A stretch of 64,000 nt of DNA from CAZAFL01 sp964484465 (GCA_964484465.1 CAZAFL010000015.1:1-64000); one strand, 5' to 3'; positions 25,846-34,418 are shown, counted from the first letter of the stretch. The notes: generated by a model from the letters alone, not told the origin. Made by a program: numbers and translations.

Positions 25846-27300
25846 ATGATTCATCTTGCAATTTCCGACATGATTGTCGTCGGAATGTACTTTCTGGCGG
25901 TTGTGTATGTTGGATACCGCTCGGCAAGAAAGACATCCGTAGCCGAAGAGGATTTTCTCCTCGCCGGTCGTTCACTTACGCTCCCTGTTTTTGTGATGAC
26001 GCTTGTGTCGACATGGTATGGCGGCATACTCGGAGTTGGTGAGTTTTCCTACCGGTACGGTATTTCAAATTGGGTTGTTCAGGGAATTCCATATTATATT
26101 TTTGCGGGGGTTTTTGCTTTTGTGCTCGCAAAGAAAATCCGCGCAACAAATTTATTTTCCATTCCCGATAAGCTGGAGTCGGCGTATGACAGGAAAACCG
26201 CCCTCCTTGGCTCGGTGCTCACGTTTGTGCTGATGACTCCCGCGCCATACATCCTCATGCTCAGCGTGTTTATCCAAATGCTGTTTGGATGGAATTTGCT
26301 TGTAAGTCTTCTTGTTACGACGGTTGTTGCGGTGTCATACTTATACTTTGGCGGGTTTCGGTCAGACGTTGAAACGGATATCCTTGAATTTTTCCTGATG
26401 TTCCTCGGGTTTGCAGTCATCCTTCCGTTTTGTCTCCACAGGTACGGGGGGCTCCTCTTTCTGCAATCGAATCTTCCTCCACTCCATTTAACCTGGCATG
26501 GGGGAAATTCAATTCAGTACATTCTTGTGTGGTTTTTTATCGCACTCTGGACGCTCGTCGACCCTGCATTTCACCAGAGATGTTATGCTGCGAAAAGCGG
26601 GGAGGTGGCACAGAAGGGAATTTTGTATTCAATTATTTTCTGGTTCCTGTTTGATTTTATGACGGCGACAGCCGGACTGTACGCGCGTGCCGCTCTTCCT
26701 CATTTGACAGAGCCTATGATGGCGTACCCAATGCTTGCCGAGACTATTCTCCCTCCGGTTGCAAAGGGACTATTTTATGTGGGGATGTTGGCGACGATTA
26801 TGTCGACGCTGAATACACTTGCATTCGTGTCCGCTCAAACATTGGGAAGGGATATCGTGCTGAGGTTCCGACTGAAATCCGGTGAGATTCTCGGTACCGC
26901 GTTGAACGATGAGCAGTCGACGGTTGTAACCCGTTACACCAGGGTGGGCTTCATATGTTCGTTTTGTATTTCGATTGTCATCGCACTTGGTATTCCGAGT
27001 GTTGTGACAATGTGGTATACACTAGGAACGGTTATCATTCCGGGATTGCTTGTTCCGCTTATGGCAAGTTACTTCGAACCGATGAGGATTACCTCGGGTT
27101 TTGCTTTTTCAGCGATGCTGTTTGGTTGGGTGACTTCTTTGACATGGTGGATTGAAGGAACTGTCCAAGGCGCAACAACGGGCTACCCTCTCGGTATTGA
27201 GCCGATGTATCCGGGGTTGTTCGTAAGTGTGGCGTTATGGGTGGTTGGTAAGCTCTACTACTGGAGATCGATACCAACTCAATTAAGAGTTCCGGAGTAA
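25846..27300 (+). CDS. Sodium:solute symporter family transporter, predicted thiamine transporter
   Basis: A 484-residue inner-membrane protein with about 13 predicted helices of the SSS (LeuT-fold) family. Signatures include YVGYRSARKTSVAEEDFLLA after helix 1, the unwound-helix region STWYGGILGVGEFSYRYG, ALWTLVDPAFHQRCYAAKS and GMLATIMSTLNTLAFVSAQT with sodium-site serines. Substrates vary widely in this family. Its place as third gene behind a TPP riboswitch suggests it carries thiamine or a moiety across the inner membrane, a job usually given to PnuT in Bacteroidota. The 42-base gap from thiN shows no promoter or terminator. Confidence 0.88.
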   Translation: MIHLAISDMIVVGMYFLAVVYVGYRSARKTSVAEEDFLLAGRSLTLPVFVMTLVSTWYGGILGVGEFSYRYGISNWVVQGIPYYIFAGVFAFVLAKKIRATNLFSIPDKLESAYDRKTALLGSVLTFVLMTPAPYILMLSVFIQMLFGWNLLVSLLVTTVVAVSYLYFGGFRSDVETDILEFFLMFLGFAVILPFCLHRYGGLLFLQSNLPPLHLTWHGGNSIQYILVWFFIALWTLVDPAFHQRCYAAKSGEVAQKGILYSIIFWFLFDFMTATAGLYARAALPHLTEPMMAYPMLAETILPPVAKGLFYVGMLATIMSTLNTLAFVSAQTLGRDIVLRFRLKSGEILGTALNDEQSTVVTRYTRVGFICSFCISIVIALGIPSVVTMWYTLGTVIIPGLLVPLMASYFEPMRITSGFAFSAMLFGWVTSLTWWIEGTVQGATTGYPLGIEPMYPGLFVSVALWVVGKLYYWRSIPTQLRVPE

Positions 27301-27346
27301 TCGGTTGCAGTGAATGGATTATTCCGGAGTAAATGAGGTTTTCGTA

Positions 27347-27820
27347 TCACCCTTTATTTTTTTCAAAGTATTTTTTCAGCGGGGTCCAATAATAATCGAC
27401 CCATCCCCGTTTGTAATTTTCCGCCTGGATTGCCGGTACATTCACCTGCTTTAATGAAATTTCAGTACCCCTTTTTTTCGGCGTAAAGGTGAATTCCAGT
27501 ATTGAAGCCTTATAACCCCTCGGCCATTCAGTGGTTTTCCATTCCTGAATGATTTTGCGTCCATTTTCCAGCTTCACGTTTTTTCCGAGAATGTATCCGT
27601 CCCACGCTGTGAATTTCCCGCCGACCCGGCGGTCGCAAGTCGCTTTCGCGCCGGTAAACGTAGAATGTTTGTGCTCGTCGAGAAAGGCATCGTATATTTC
27701 AACCGGTCTGGCAGGAATGAGAATTTTCTGTTTGATGGTTTTTGTTCGGATTTCAGTCGCCTTATGAACCATCGATGCTTTTCGCGCGATCGGGGCAGAT
27801 TTCATTTTTCTAACCGTCAT
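27347..27820 (-). CDS. SRPBCC (AHSA1-like) domain protein
   Basis: A 157-residue protein with a basic N-terminal extension (about 30 residues) and one START/Bet v1-like domain of the Hsp90-ATPase-activator-homologue type: PARPVEIYDAFLDEHKHSTF, RRVGGKFTAWDGYILGKNVK, RKIIQEWKTTEWP and the C-terminal GWVDYYWTPLKKYFE helix. Such stand-alone proteins bind hydrophobic ligands; the ligand is unknown. AAAGGAG lies seven bases before the ATG. Confidence 0.87.
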   Translation of the reverse strand: MTVRKMKSAPIARKASMVHKATEIRTKTIKQKILIPARPVEIYDAFLDEHKHSTFTGAKATCDRRVGGKFTAWDGYILGKNVKLENGRKIIQEWKTTEWPRGYKASILEFTFTPKKRGTEISLKQVNVPAIQAENYKRGWVDYYWTPLKKYFEKNKG

Positions 27821-27946
27821 AACTCTACTCCTTTCGAATTATGGGAAAATAAAATCCGTTGTACTGGTTTGCAATACGATAGTGAATTATTATACAAACA
27901 TCAATGATGAATTCGAATCAAATTAAATATTTTTGATCTTGTCGCA

Positions 27947-29842
27947 TTATTCTTCCAATGTAGAAATATCACCCTCGGACAATCCCTGCGCCCTTGCTTT
28001 CAGCACACGGCGCATGATTTTGCCCGAGCGGGTTTTTGGGAGCTTATCGACGAAAGTTACCCGTTCCGGTTTTGCAATCGGTCCGATATGCTTCGCGACA
28101 TGCTGACGCAATTCTTCTGCAAGCTGATCGGATGGTTTGGCGTCTGCTTTGAGGATACAATACACGTGAATTGCCGAACCTTTGATTTCATGCGGCAGAC
28201 CGATTGCAGCGGCTTCGGCGACTGCTGGATGTGCGACAAGTGCACTCTCAATCTCAGCAGTTCCTAACCGGTAGCCCGAAACCTTGATGACGTCATCAAC
28301 CCTGCCAATGATCCAGAAATATCCGTCTTTGTCACGCTTTGCCGAATCACCTGTCAAATATTTGCCCGGATATTTACTCCAGTATTGATTTACATATCTA
28401 TCCGGGTCATTATAGATGGTACGAAACATTCCGGGCCAGGGGCGCTTGAGGACCAGGTTCCCTTCCTCACCGTCCGGCACGGAGTCACCGTTTTCATCCA
28501 GTATCTCCGCCTCTTGTCCAAAGAAGGGGCGTGTACCGGAACCGGGTTTCAGAGGAACAACCGGTGTTGGAGTAATCATAAACATTCCCGTTTCGGTTTG
28601 CCACCATGTGTCCATGATGGGGCACCGCTCCTTGCCGATGACACGATAATACCACTTCCATGCTTCGGGGTTGATGGGTTCCCCGACAGACCCGAGCAAA
28701 CGGAGGGTGGATAGGTCATGGCGATTGGGCCATGATTCTCCAAAACGCATGAGCCCGCGAATGGCGGTTGGTGCTGTATAGAATACGTTGATTCCATATT
28801 TTTCAATCAGAAACCACCATCGGTCAGGATATGGATAGGTCGGCGCTCCTTCGTATATAAAGGATGTCGTCCCGAGTAATAACGGTCCGTATACGATATA
28901 CGAATGCCCGGTTACCCAGCCGGGGTCAGCTGCACACCACCATCGGTCCTGATCGGTTAAATCGAAGACATATTTTAGTGTTGAATAGACCCCCACCATA
29001 TACCCGCCGTGAGTATGAACAATCGCTTTTGGTTTACCGGTTGTTCCCGAAGTATAAAGGATGTAGAGAGGGTCTTCTGCATCGAGCACTTCTGTCGCAC
29101 AAACCCCATTTGCGATCGGAAGTTTAATGAGGTCGTGATACCAGTAATCCCTCGAAGGTTCCATCCGGACAGGCTGTGAAGTCCGTTGAATGATAATAAC
29201 AGTTTCGACCGATGGGCAGCGTTTTAATGCTTCGTCGACTGTTTTTTTTAATTCAACAATTTTTCCGTTCATCCAGCCCCCATCGGCAGTAATCACCAAC
29301 CGGGATTGTGAATCCTCGATTCGTCCCTGAAGGGCGTCAGTGCTGAAGCCACCATACACCACCGAGTGAATTGCACCAATCTTTGCACACGATAACATTG
29401 CTATGACGATTTCCGGGATGCGGGGCATATAGATGGTTACCCGGTCTCCCTTTCGGATACCCATAGCTCTTAGTACGTTTGCGAACTGACATACTTCCCG
29501 GTTGAGGGCAAAGTAGGAATATGTGCGGACGTCGCCCTGTTCGCCTACCCAGATAAGAGCGAGTTTATTCTTGCGGTATGTTTTTTGGTGTCGGTCTAAT
29601 GCGTTCTGGACAATATTTGTTTGGGCGCCGACAAACCATTTGAAAAATGGTTTCTTGCTTTCATCCAGAACACGTTCCCAGGGGCGATACCACTCGAGTT
29701 CCTCAGCTTCCTGTTCCCAGAATCGTTCAAGATCCTTCGACGCCGAACCGGCAAGCTCGTCCCAGTTCTTCAGCCGAGCCTGGGCGCTCACCGTTTTCGA
29801 AGGGTAAAAAACTTCCCCTTCAAGAGCACGCTTTTTCGTCAT
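27947..29842 (-). CDS. acs: Acetyl-CoA synthetase (AMP-forming)
   Basis: Activates acetate to acetyl-CoA through acetyl-AMP. At 631 residues it has the full ANL-family layout: YTSGTTGKPKAIVHTHGG (ATP loop), WWCAADPGWVTGHSYIVYGP, DTWWQTETGM, YLTGDSAKRDKDGYFWIIGR with the hinge, and the C-terminal TRSGKIMRR, whose lysine is the catalytic and normally acetylated residue. It is the third gene of a minus-strand run after cytochrome c and a cupredoxin-like protein, 23 bases after the latter. Confidence 0.96.
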   Translation of the reverse strand: MTKKRALEGEVFYPSKTVSAQARLKNWDELAGSASKDLERFWEQEAEELEWYRPWERVLDESKKPFFKWFVGAQTNIVQNALDRHQKTYRKNKLALIWVGEQGDVRTYSYFALNREVCQFANVLRAMGIRKGDRVTIYMPRIPEIVIAMLSCAKIGAIHSVVYGGFSTDALQGRIEDSQSRLVITADGGWMNGKIVELKKTVDEALKRCPSVETVIIIQRTSQPVRMEPSRDYWYHDLIKLPIANGVCATEVLDAEDPLYILYTSGTTGKPKAIVHTHGGYMVGVYSTLKYVFDLTDQDRWWCAADPGWVTGHSYIVYGPLLLGTTSFIYEGAPTYPYPDRWWFLIEKYGINVFYTAPTAIRGLMRFGESWPNRHDLSTLRLLGSVGEPINPEAWKWYYRVIGKERCPIMDTWWQTETGMFMITPTPVVPLKPGSGTRPFFGQEAEILDENGDSVPDGEEGNLVLKRPWPGMFRTIYNDPDRYVNQYWSKYPGKYLTGDSAKRDKDGYFWIIGRVDDVIKVSGYRLGTAEIESALVAHPAVAEAAAIGLPHEIKGSAIHVYCILKADAKPSDQLAEELRQHVAKHIGPIAKPERVTFVDKLPKTRSGKIMRRVLKARAQGLSEGDISTLEE

Positions 29843-29865
29843 CGCATTTTATTATGGAGTGAAAC

Positions 29866-30681
29866 TCAGCGAAGAGTAAGGTCAAAATCGACAGTGACGT
29901 TTCCGTTCGCGGGAACAGTGACTTCTTTCGTTATTTCGTAAGGTTCCTCGAAGAAATATTTTTTTACTTTACCGTTCTCAATCTCTTTATCTGCAACTGA
30001 TACACCTTCGTGCCACATTTTTACCGTATAATTTCCGGGCGGGATGTTATCCATCGAAAATTTTCCATCCGCATCCGTAATCGAAAAATAAGGGTGTTCG
30101 ACGACCATGATATATGCGCTCATCCATGGATGACCCGCGTCGCATGTTGCTGTCATCAGCCCGGGGGTATTCAATTGATTCTGCTTGACAGTTGTCCTCT
30201 GACCCTTGATCGGTTGTGCGATGTTGAACATGCTGCGCGATGTGGTTGCCGCGCTATAAGCATGGACGTTGTGAAGAATAGGGTCGTTGTTTACAATTTC
30301 AAGATTTTGTTTGAATGGAAGAATAGTAATATGTGGACTATACTCGCAATGCTGCTGGTTGATACATAATAACTGGTTGCTGAGACTGAATTTTTTCCCT
30401 TCTGCGATGTGTTCCAAGCAAACAATACTGTTTTTCACGCCGTTAAGTTTGCTTACAATTAGTCGGGGAGAATTTTTCTCCTTGCCGCAATATTTTGGAT
30501 CTTTCGTTGTTTGCATGCTGGCAATTTTCGGGCATTCTCCCTTTAGGCGAACAGTACCGCAAATAGTCCCGCCATTCCGTACGTCGATTTCTTTGTAGGT
30601 TGATTGCGCTACAAGGTTCTCAAAAGAGAATCCTAGCAAAACCAAAAAAAATATCCACCCGGATGACGATCTCTCAAACAT
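29866..30681 (-). CDS. Exported cupredoxin-like protein with carboxypeptidase-regulatory domain
   Basis: A 271-residue exported protein with a signal peptide ending LVAQS. The middle resembles a cupredoxin: a histidine in NNDPILHNVHAY (His137/His140) and CDAGHPWMSAYIMVVEHPYF, where Cys180, His184 and Met187 fit a type 1 copper site. The C-terminus is a carboxypeptidase-regulatory-like beta sandwich (ITDADGKFSMDNIPPGNYTV). Such proteins are seen next to methylamine- or cytochrome-linked systems. I chose the ATG at 30679-30681 because it puts the signal peptide at the N-terminus; an in-frame TTG lies 11 codons upstream. It follows the cytochrome c gene after 37 bases, suggesting an electron-transfer pair (inference). 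Confidence 0.78.
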   Translation of the reverse strand: MFERSSSGWIFFLVLLGFSFENLVAQSTYKEIDVRNGGTICGTVRLKGECPKIASMQTTKDPKYCGKEKNSPRLIVSKLNGVKNSIVCLEHIAEGKKFSLSNQLLCINQQHCEYSPHITILPFKQNLEIVNNDPILHNVHAYSAATTSRSMFNIAQPIKGQRTTVKQNQLNTPGLMTATCDAGHPWMSAYIMVVEHPYFSITDADGKFSMDNIPPGNYTVKMWHEGVSVADKEIENGKVKKYFFEEPYEITKEVTVPANGNVTVDFDLTLR

Positions 30682-30718
30682 GATGACAATATTCCTGCCT
30701 CTATAGAAAAACAACTTG

Positions 30719-31330
30719 TTATTTTGGTTTTGTCATCGTCGGAACACGTTCACCGGTGGGAGATATCGGATCCGGCACTGCATTTTCAATCGGGGGCAGT
30801 GATTTGAGATACGCAAACATTGCTTTCAGATCCTCATCGGTTGCTTGTCGGGTATTCCACCACGGCATTGGTGGTAGGAGGTCCCTGCCTTCTCCCATAT
30901 CCTTACCTGTGCGGATAGCTTTGATGAAGACGTCTTCAGTCCAGCTTCCAATTCCCGTTGCGGTGTCCGGAGTAAGATTGCGCGTAAAGCTTGTTCCCCA
31001 AGGACCAGACCATGCTGTGAAGTCATTTGAACCAACAGCTCCCCAGCCTTGAGGGCCGATGAGGCCTTTGGGGACTTCAGGAAGTTGTTGATTTGCCGGA
31101 TGACCGGAGAGTAATCTGGTGGTATCCTCTATTGGTCCCTTTGGAGTAAAGATTTTTGGCGAGTGGCAGTCGCCACACTGACCGAGCGTGACAAGGTATT
31201 TGCCTCGAGCGACCTGACTCATCTTCGATTTTGCATTTACTTTCTTGGTCTGAGGAGGGGATGGGCGGAACCAGGCTAAGCTTATTATTCCCGTTGTCAG
31301 CGCGACAAGAACGAACAAATACATTCGCAT
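30719..31330 (-). CDS. Exported monohaem c-type cytochrome
   Basis: A 203-residue protein with an N-terminal signal or anchor helix (MRMYLFVLVALTTGIISLAW) and one haem-binding motif, CGDCH at residues 52-56. LLPPMPWWN supplies the likely axial methionine, and the ending EDLKAMFAYLKSLPPIENAVP is typical of cytochrome c domains of this type. The Phe/Trp-rich middle (WSGPWGTSFTRNLTPDTATG) is seen in diheme relatives, but only one CxxCH is present here. The gene has AAGGAG before the ATG and heads the cytochrome, cupredoxin-like and acs operon. Confidence 0.9.
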   Translation of the reverse strand: MRMYLFVLVALTTGIISLAWFRPSPPQTKKVNAKSKMSQVARGKYLVTLGQCGDCHSPKIFTPKGPIEDTTRLLSGHPANQQLPEVPKGLIGPQGWGAVGSNDFTAWSGPWGTSFTRNLTPDTATGIGSWTEDVFIKAIRTGKDMGEGRDLLPPMPWWNTRQATDEDLKAMFAYLKSLPPIENAVPDPISPTGERVPTMTKPK

Positions 31331-31382
31331 ATATTACTCCTTGATAAGTTAGATAGGTGAATAGTGCAGTGGGAAATAATCC

Positions 31383-31397
31383 CGAGTTATAAACTCG
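31383..31397. promoter_or_regulatory. Palindrome at the start of the cytochrome c operon, possible operator
   Basis: Perfect inverted repeat CGAGTT-ATA-AACTCG. It lies just downstream of the -10 box and covers the predicted transcription start near 31394, where a repressor would block initiation. It could instead act as a 5' stabilising hairpin in the mRNA. Confidence 0.5.
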
Positions 31398-31400
31398 TTC

Positions 31401-31429
31401 AATATAAATTGTTCAATTGTTATTGTCAA
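31401..31429 (-). promoter_or_regulatory. Promoter of the cytochrome c/cupredoxin/acs operon
   Basis: Minus-strand TTGACA (31424-31429), 17-base spacer, TATATT (31401-31406), a near-perfect sigma-70 match. Confidence 0.75.
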
Positions 31430-31461
31430 TACCGAGGAGGAAAAAAGGGTGGGTGAAATTA

Positions 31462-31847
31462 CTAATCCTGGAGCTTGTCAAACATTTCTTTCCGGATTAG
31501 AAGCAAAATGGCGGTTTGGGGAACAATCAGGTATTTTCTTGATTCAAATTCGATTTCAATCGATTGATCCCGCAGGAAAAGGGCGTAGTCTCCCTCTTCT
31601 GCCTGCAGAGGAATGTATTTTACAGGGTCTTTTGGGGTGGTCGTCCAAGGTTCCTGGTCGATGAAACTTGGATTGGGAACAGGATATCCCGGTCCGACCC
31701 TTACGATATAACCGCTTTGGACTTTTTCTTTTTCCTTCACACTCGGTGGCTGGTACAGGCCTGCTCTGTGCGGTCCTTGTCGGAATCCGGCAGGATGAGC
31801 ACCTTATCGCCGACCACAAGGATATTTTTTTTACCGTCGATATTCAC
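31462..31847 (-). pseudogene. GroES-like co-chaperonin gene, frameshifted
   Basis: Two overlapping frames together spell one GroES-family protein of about 129 residues. The first begins at a GTG (31845-31847) with VNIDGKKNILVVGDKVLILP and DSDKDRT, then runs into a stop at 31737. The continuation is in another frame: RAGLYQPPSVKEKEKVQSGY, IVRVGPGYP, PLQAEEGDYALF, then EIEFESRKYLIVPQTAILLL to the stop at 31462. The switch lies near 31767 and is explained by one missing base. The sequence matches the divergent GroES-like family found in FCB bacteria next to or apart from the main groES. Either the gene is newly inactivated or the base is a sequencing error; both halves look well conserved, which favours a recent change or an error. 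Confidence 0.75.
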
Positions 31848-31912
31848 TGCTCTATGCCAGTAAATTTCCCAAAAAATGTTTTTCGATTTCTGAAACGAAA
31901 TTTTGACACCAA

Positions 31913-31941
31913 AAGATAGCCATTTTATTGACGCATTTCAA
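31913..31941 (-). promoter_or_regulatory. Promoter of the groES-like gene
   Basis: Minus-strand TTGAAA (31936-31941), 17-base spacer, TATCTT (31913-31918). A retained promoter suggests the frameshift is recent or artefactual. Confidence 0.5.
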
Positions 31942-32065
31942 GTTCTGTGAAGTCTGGGTAACTGCCCATTTTTGCTGAATGCACGCTTCGACTTCGGGGA
32001 TTCATTCGCTTATGAGGTGAGTGCAATCGAGCTGTTACTTACGGCAAGAGGGACTTGGAAATCCC

Positions 32066-32119
32066 GTTAAAAACTTTTAATTTTGAATTAATTATCATTC
32101 TTAAACAATTTCCTATATT
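32066..32119 (+). promoter_or_regulatory. Response-regulator promoter with NTTAA repeat array
   Basis: Starts of NTTAA units at 32066 (GTTAA), 32076 (TTTAA), 32087 (ATTAA) and 32100 (CTTAA), spaced 10, 11 and 13 bases, followed by a TATATT -10 box at 32114-32119. No consensus -35 lies 17 bases upstream, as expected for an activator-dependent promoter. The block aligns without gaps to 34306-34359 (35 of 54 identical). Confidence 0.6.
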
Positions 32120-32143
32120 GAGGGTCAAATCTAGGGCTCACCA

Positions 32144-32815
32144 ATGCGCATTTTAGTAATTGAAGATGAGAAAAAAGTTGCCCAGTTCCTGAAGCAGGGA
32201 TTGGAAGAGGAACGTTATGTCGTGGACGTTGCCTACGACGGTGAGAAGGGTGAGCTCATCGCCTCGACGGAGGAGTACGATTTAATTATTCTCGATATTC
32301 TTATTCCCAAGAAAAACGGAGTAACAGTGCTGAAGGAGCTCCGCTCGAAACGGATACAGACTCCCATCCTGATGCTCACTGCAAAAAGCTCGACTGAAGA
32401 TAAAGTGGAAGGATTGGACAGCGGAGCCGACGACTATCTAACCAAACCCTTTGCGTTTGCGGAATTACTCGCGCGAGTCCGGTTGTTGCTTCGTCGGGGA
32501 GCAGCTGAAAAATCGACCGTTATCAAGATTGCCGACCTGCAGCTCGACCTTGTCACACACAAAGCGACACGCGGGGAAAAACTCATTGAACTGACCGCAA
32601 AAGAATACGCACTTCTTGAATATTTTATGCGGAATAAGAACCGTGTGCTGACACGAACAACGATTTCAGAACATATCTGGAACTACAACTTCGACACGGG
32701 GACGAATGTTATCGATGTATACATCAATCATCTCCGCAGTAAAGTAGACGATGGGTTCGATAAGAAACTCCTTCACACTGTCAGAGGTGTTGGATATGTT
32801 ATGAGGGATGAGTGA
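32144..32815 (+). CDS. OmpR/PhoB-family response regulator
   Basis: A 223-residue two-domain regulator. The receiver domain (1-118) has the acidic pocket (EDE near residue 7), phospho-acceptor Asp51 in LIILDILIPKKNG, the switch Thr in MLTAKSS and Lys in LTKPFAF. The winged-helix output domain (about 130-220) has ELTAKEYALLEYFMRNKNRV and RSKVDDGFDKKLLHTVRGVGYVM. Sequence style is CusR-like, but the signal sensed cannot be read from it. It overlaps the kinase gene by 8 bases. Confidence 0.97.
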   Translation: MRILVIEDEKKVAQFLKQGLEEERYVVDVAYDGEKGELIASTEEYDLIILDILIPKKNGVTVLKELRSKRIQTPILMLTAKSSTEDKVEGLDSGADDYLTKPFAFAELLARVRLLLRRGAAEKSTVIKIADLQLDLVTHKATRGEKLIELTAKEYALLEYFMRNKNRVLTRTTISEHIWNYNFDTGTNVIDVYINHLRSKVDDGFDKKLLHTVRGVGYVMRDE

Positions 32816-34289
32816 GATGCTCGGGGTACTCAAATCGATCCGGACGAAACTAACGCTCTGGTATGCGTTCATTCTTCTGAGTACCCTTGTTGCATTCGGC
32901 GTTATTGCATACGCGTATTCCATCGAACGGCTATCGGAAAACCTTGACCGCTCTCTCCGGAATGAAGTAAAGTGGGTGAAGAGTTTTCTGGAACCGAAAG
33001 CAAGCAAAGTGAAACCGAGTAAAAAATTCACGCCGAAAAAACCCGCGCCCGTCGAGCCTGCCCCTGAGGAGATACAAGCGTCCGAGGATGATACCGAGCT
33101 GAATGACGCCGATGATGAAATTTGGAATCAGATATATGAACACGCTTTATTGAATCCGAAGAAAACTCTCATTGATGTGACCGACAAGAAGGGGTCAATT
33201 ATTTTTCGGTCATATAGCGTAGGGGGAGAGAGCCTGATGGTTGCAAATGTCCCTCTGGATACACTCAAGATCTTTACAGTCCCGAACGGGAAAGGCAACG
33301 ACTTGCGCGTCGCAGCCACGGCGACAAAGAACCTCCACATCTATGTCGCCTATCCGCTTGCTGAGCTGGGCGACGTTCTCGATAACTTGTTTTCAATTTT
33401 TCTTGTTCTCATTCCTATTGCTCTCGCCGTCTCGGTGGGCGGAGGGTGGTTCCTTGCCAATAAGTCTTTGAAGCCTGTCGACCAGGTGACCCAGACTGCC
33501 CGTCAGATTACCGCGAATAATTTGGACCGCCATATTCCGCGAAGGGAGGTTGATGACGAGATCGGCCGCCTCATCTCGACGTTCAACGACATGATTGTCC
33601 GGCTACGGGATTCGTTCGAGCAGATCAAACAATTCTCTACCGATGCTTCGCATGAACTTCGGACGCCACTGACGATTATGCGCGGAGAAGTCGAGCTTGC
33701 GCTACGCAGTCCGAAAGAGGGGGAAGAATACCGGCGTGTTCTCGCGAGCAATCTGGAAGAAATCCTACGCCTTTCATCTATTATTGAAAATCTTCTCACA
33801 TTGTCTCGCGGCGATGCCGACCCTCATCATTTGAAGTTAGAAGAAATTCATTTGAATGAAATCCTTTCCGAATTATACCAGGATGGTGAATTCCTGGGGT
33901 CAAAGAAGGAGGTCTCGATAGAGCTCGGGTGTAATGATCATGTTTCCATCATGGGAGACCAGTTGCGGCTGCGCCAATTATTCCTGAACCTGCTCGACAA
34001 CGCGATAAAGTACACGCCCGAACATGGAAGAGTATGGTTGTCGCTGGAGCGACAAAATGGTAGCGCAAAGGTGACTGTCAGGGATAACGGCATCGGTATT
34101 TCGAAGGATGATCAGTCGAAGATTTTTGACCGGTTTTACCGGGTCGACAAGGCACGGTCCAGGGAGCTCGGAGGCAACGGCCTCGGGCTTTCCATAGCCA
34201 AGTGGATTGCCGAACTCCACCGGGGGCATATTGAAGTAGAAAGTGAAGTTGGAAAAGGGAGCACGTTCACTGTTTATTTGCCAATCTAA
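32808..34289 (+). CDS. Sensor histidine kinase, HisKA type
   Basis: Inner-membrane kinase, 493 residues, partner of the upstream regulator. Transmembrane helices at about 15-36 and 195-214 bracket a periplasmic domain (37-194) that contains an unusual Lys/Pro-rich then Glu/Asp-rich stretch (about 62-105). HAMP follows (about 215-268), then the phospho-acceptor His282 in FSTDASHELRTPLTIMRGE, and the ATPase domain with LLDNAIKYTPEHG (N box), VRDNGIGIS (G1), FDRFYRVDKARS (F) and GGNGLGLSIAKWI (G2). Starts inside the end of the regulator gene (ATG at 32808; an alternative at 32817). Confidence 0.97.
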   Translation: MSEMLGVLKSIRTKLTLWYAFILLSTLVAFGVIAYAYSIERLSENLDRSLRNEVKWVKSFLEPKASKVKPSKKFTPKKPAPVEPAPEEIQASEDDTELNDADDEIWNQIYEHALLNPKKTLIDVTDKKGSIIFRSYSVGGESLMVANVPLDTLKIFTVPNGKGNDLRVAATATKNLHIYVAYPLAELGDVLDNLFSIFLVLIPIALAVSVGGGWFLANKSLKPVDQVTQTARQITANNLDRHIPRREVDDEIGRLISTFNDMIVRLRDSFEQIKQFSTDASHELRTPLTIMRGEVELALRSPKEGEEYRRVLASNLEEILRLSSIIENLLTLSRGDADPHHLKLEEIHLNEILSELYQDGEFLGSKKEVSIELGCNDHVSIMGDQLRLRQLFLNLLDNAIKYTPEHGRVWLSLERQNGSAKVTVRDNGIGISKDDQSKIFDRFYRVDKARSRELGGNGLGLSIAKWIAELHRGHIEVESEVGKGSTFTVYLPI

Positions 34290-34305
34290 TATTTCTAACC
34301 ATTCA

Positions 34306-34359
34306 GTTAAAAAATCTTAATTTCGGTTTAAGCATCCCTTAATCCTCACTTCGTATATT
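34306..34359 (+). promoter_or_regulatory. Promoter of the Lys-rich secreted protein with NTTAA repeat array
   Basis: GTTAA (34306), CTTAA (34316), TTTAA (34327) and CTTAA (34338), spaced 10, 11 and 11 bases, then TATATT at 34354-34359. The 11-base periodicity on one DNA face and the absence of a -35 box resemble binding sites of OmpR/PhoB-family regulators. The block is similar along its whole length to the one before the response-regulator gene, so this gene is a likely target of that regulator. Confidence 0.6.
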
Positions 34360-34418
34360 AGAATAGATACTGCAAACAGTATAACTCAATCTATCATAAT
34401 TATTCAAAGGAGAAAACA

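Noticed and set aside
31556..31919. Plus-strand reading frames across the groES-like region
   Set aside because: The minus strand gives clear GroES homology in two frames; the plus-strand frames encode unrelated low-quality sequence.
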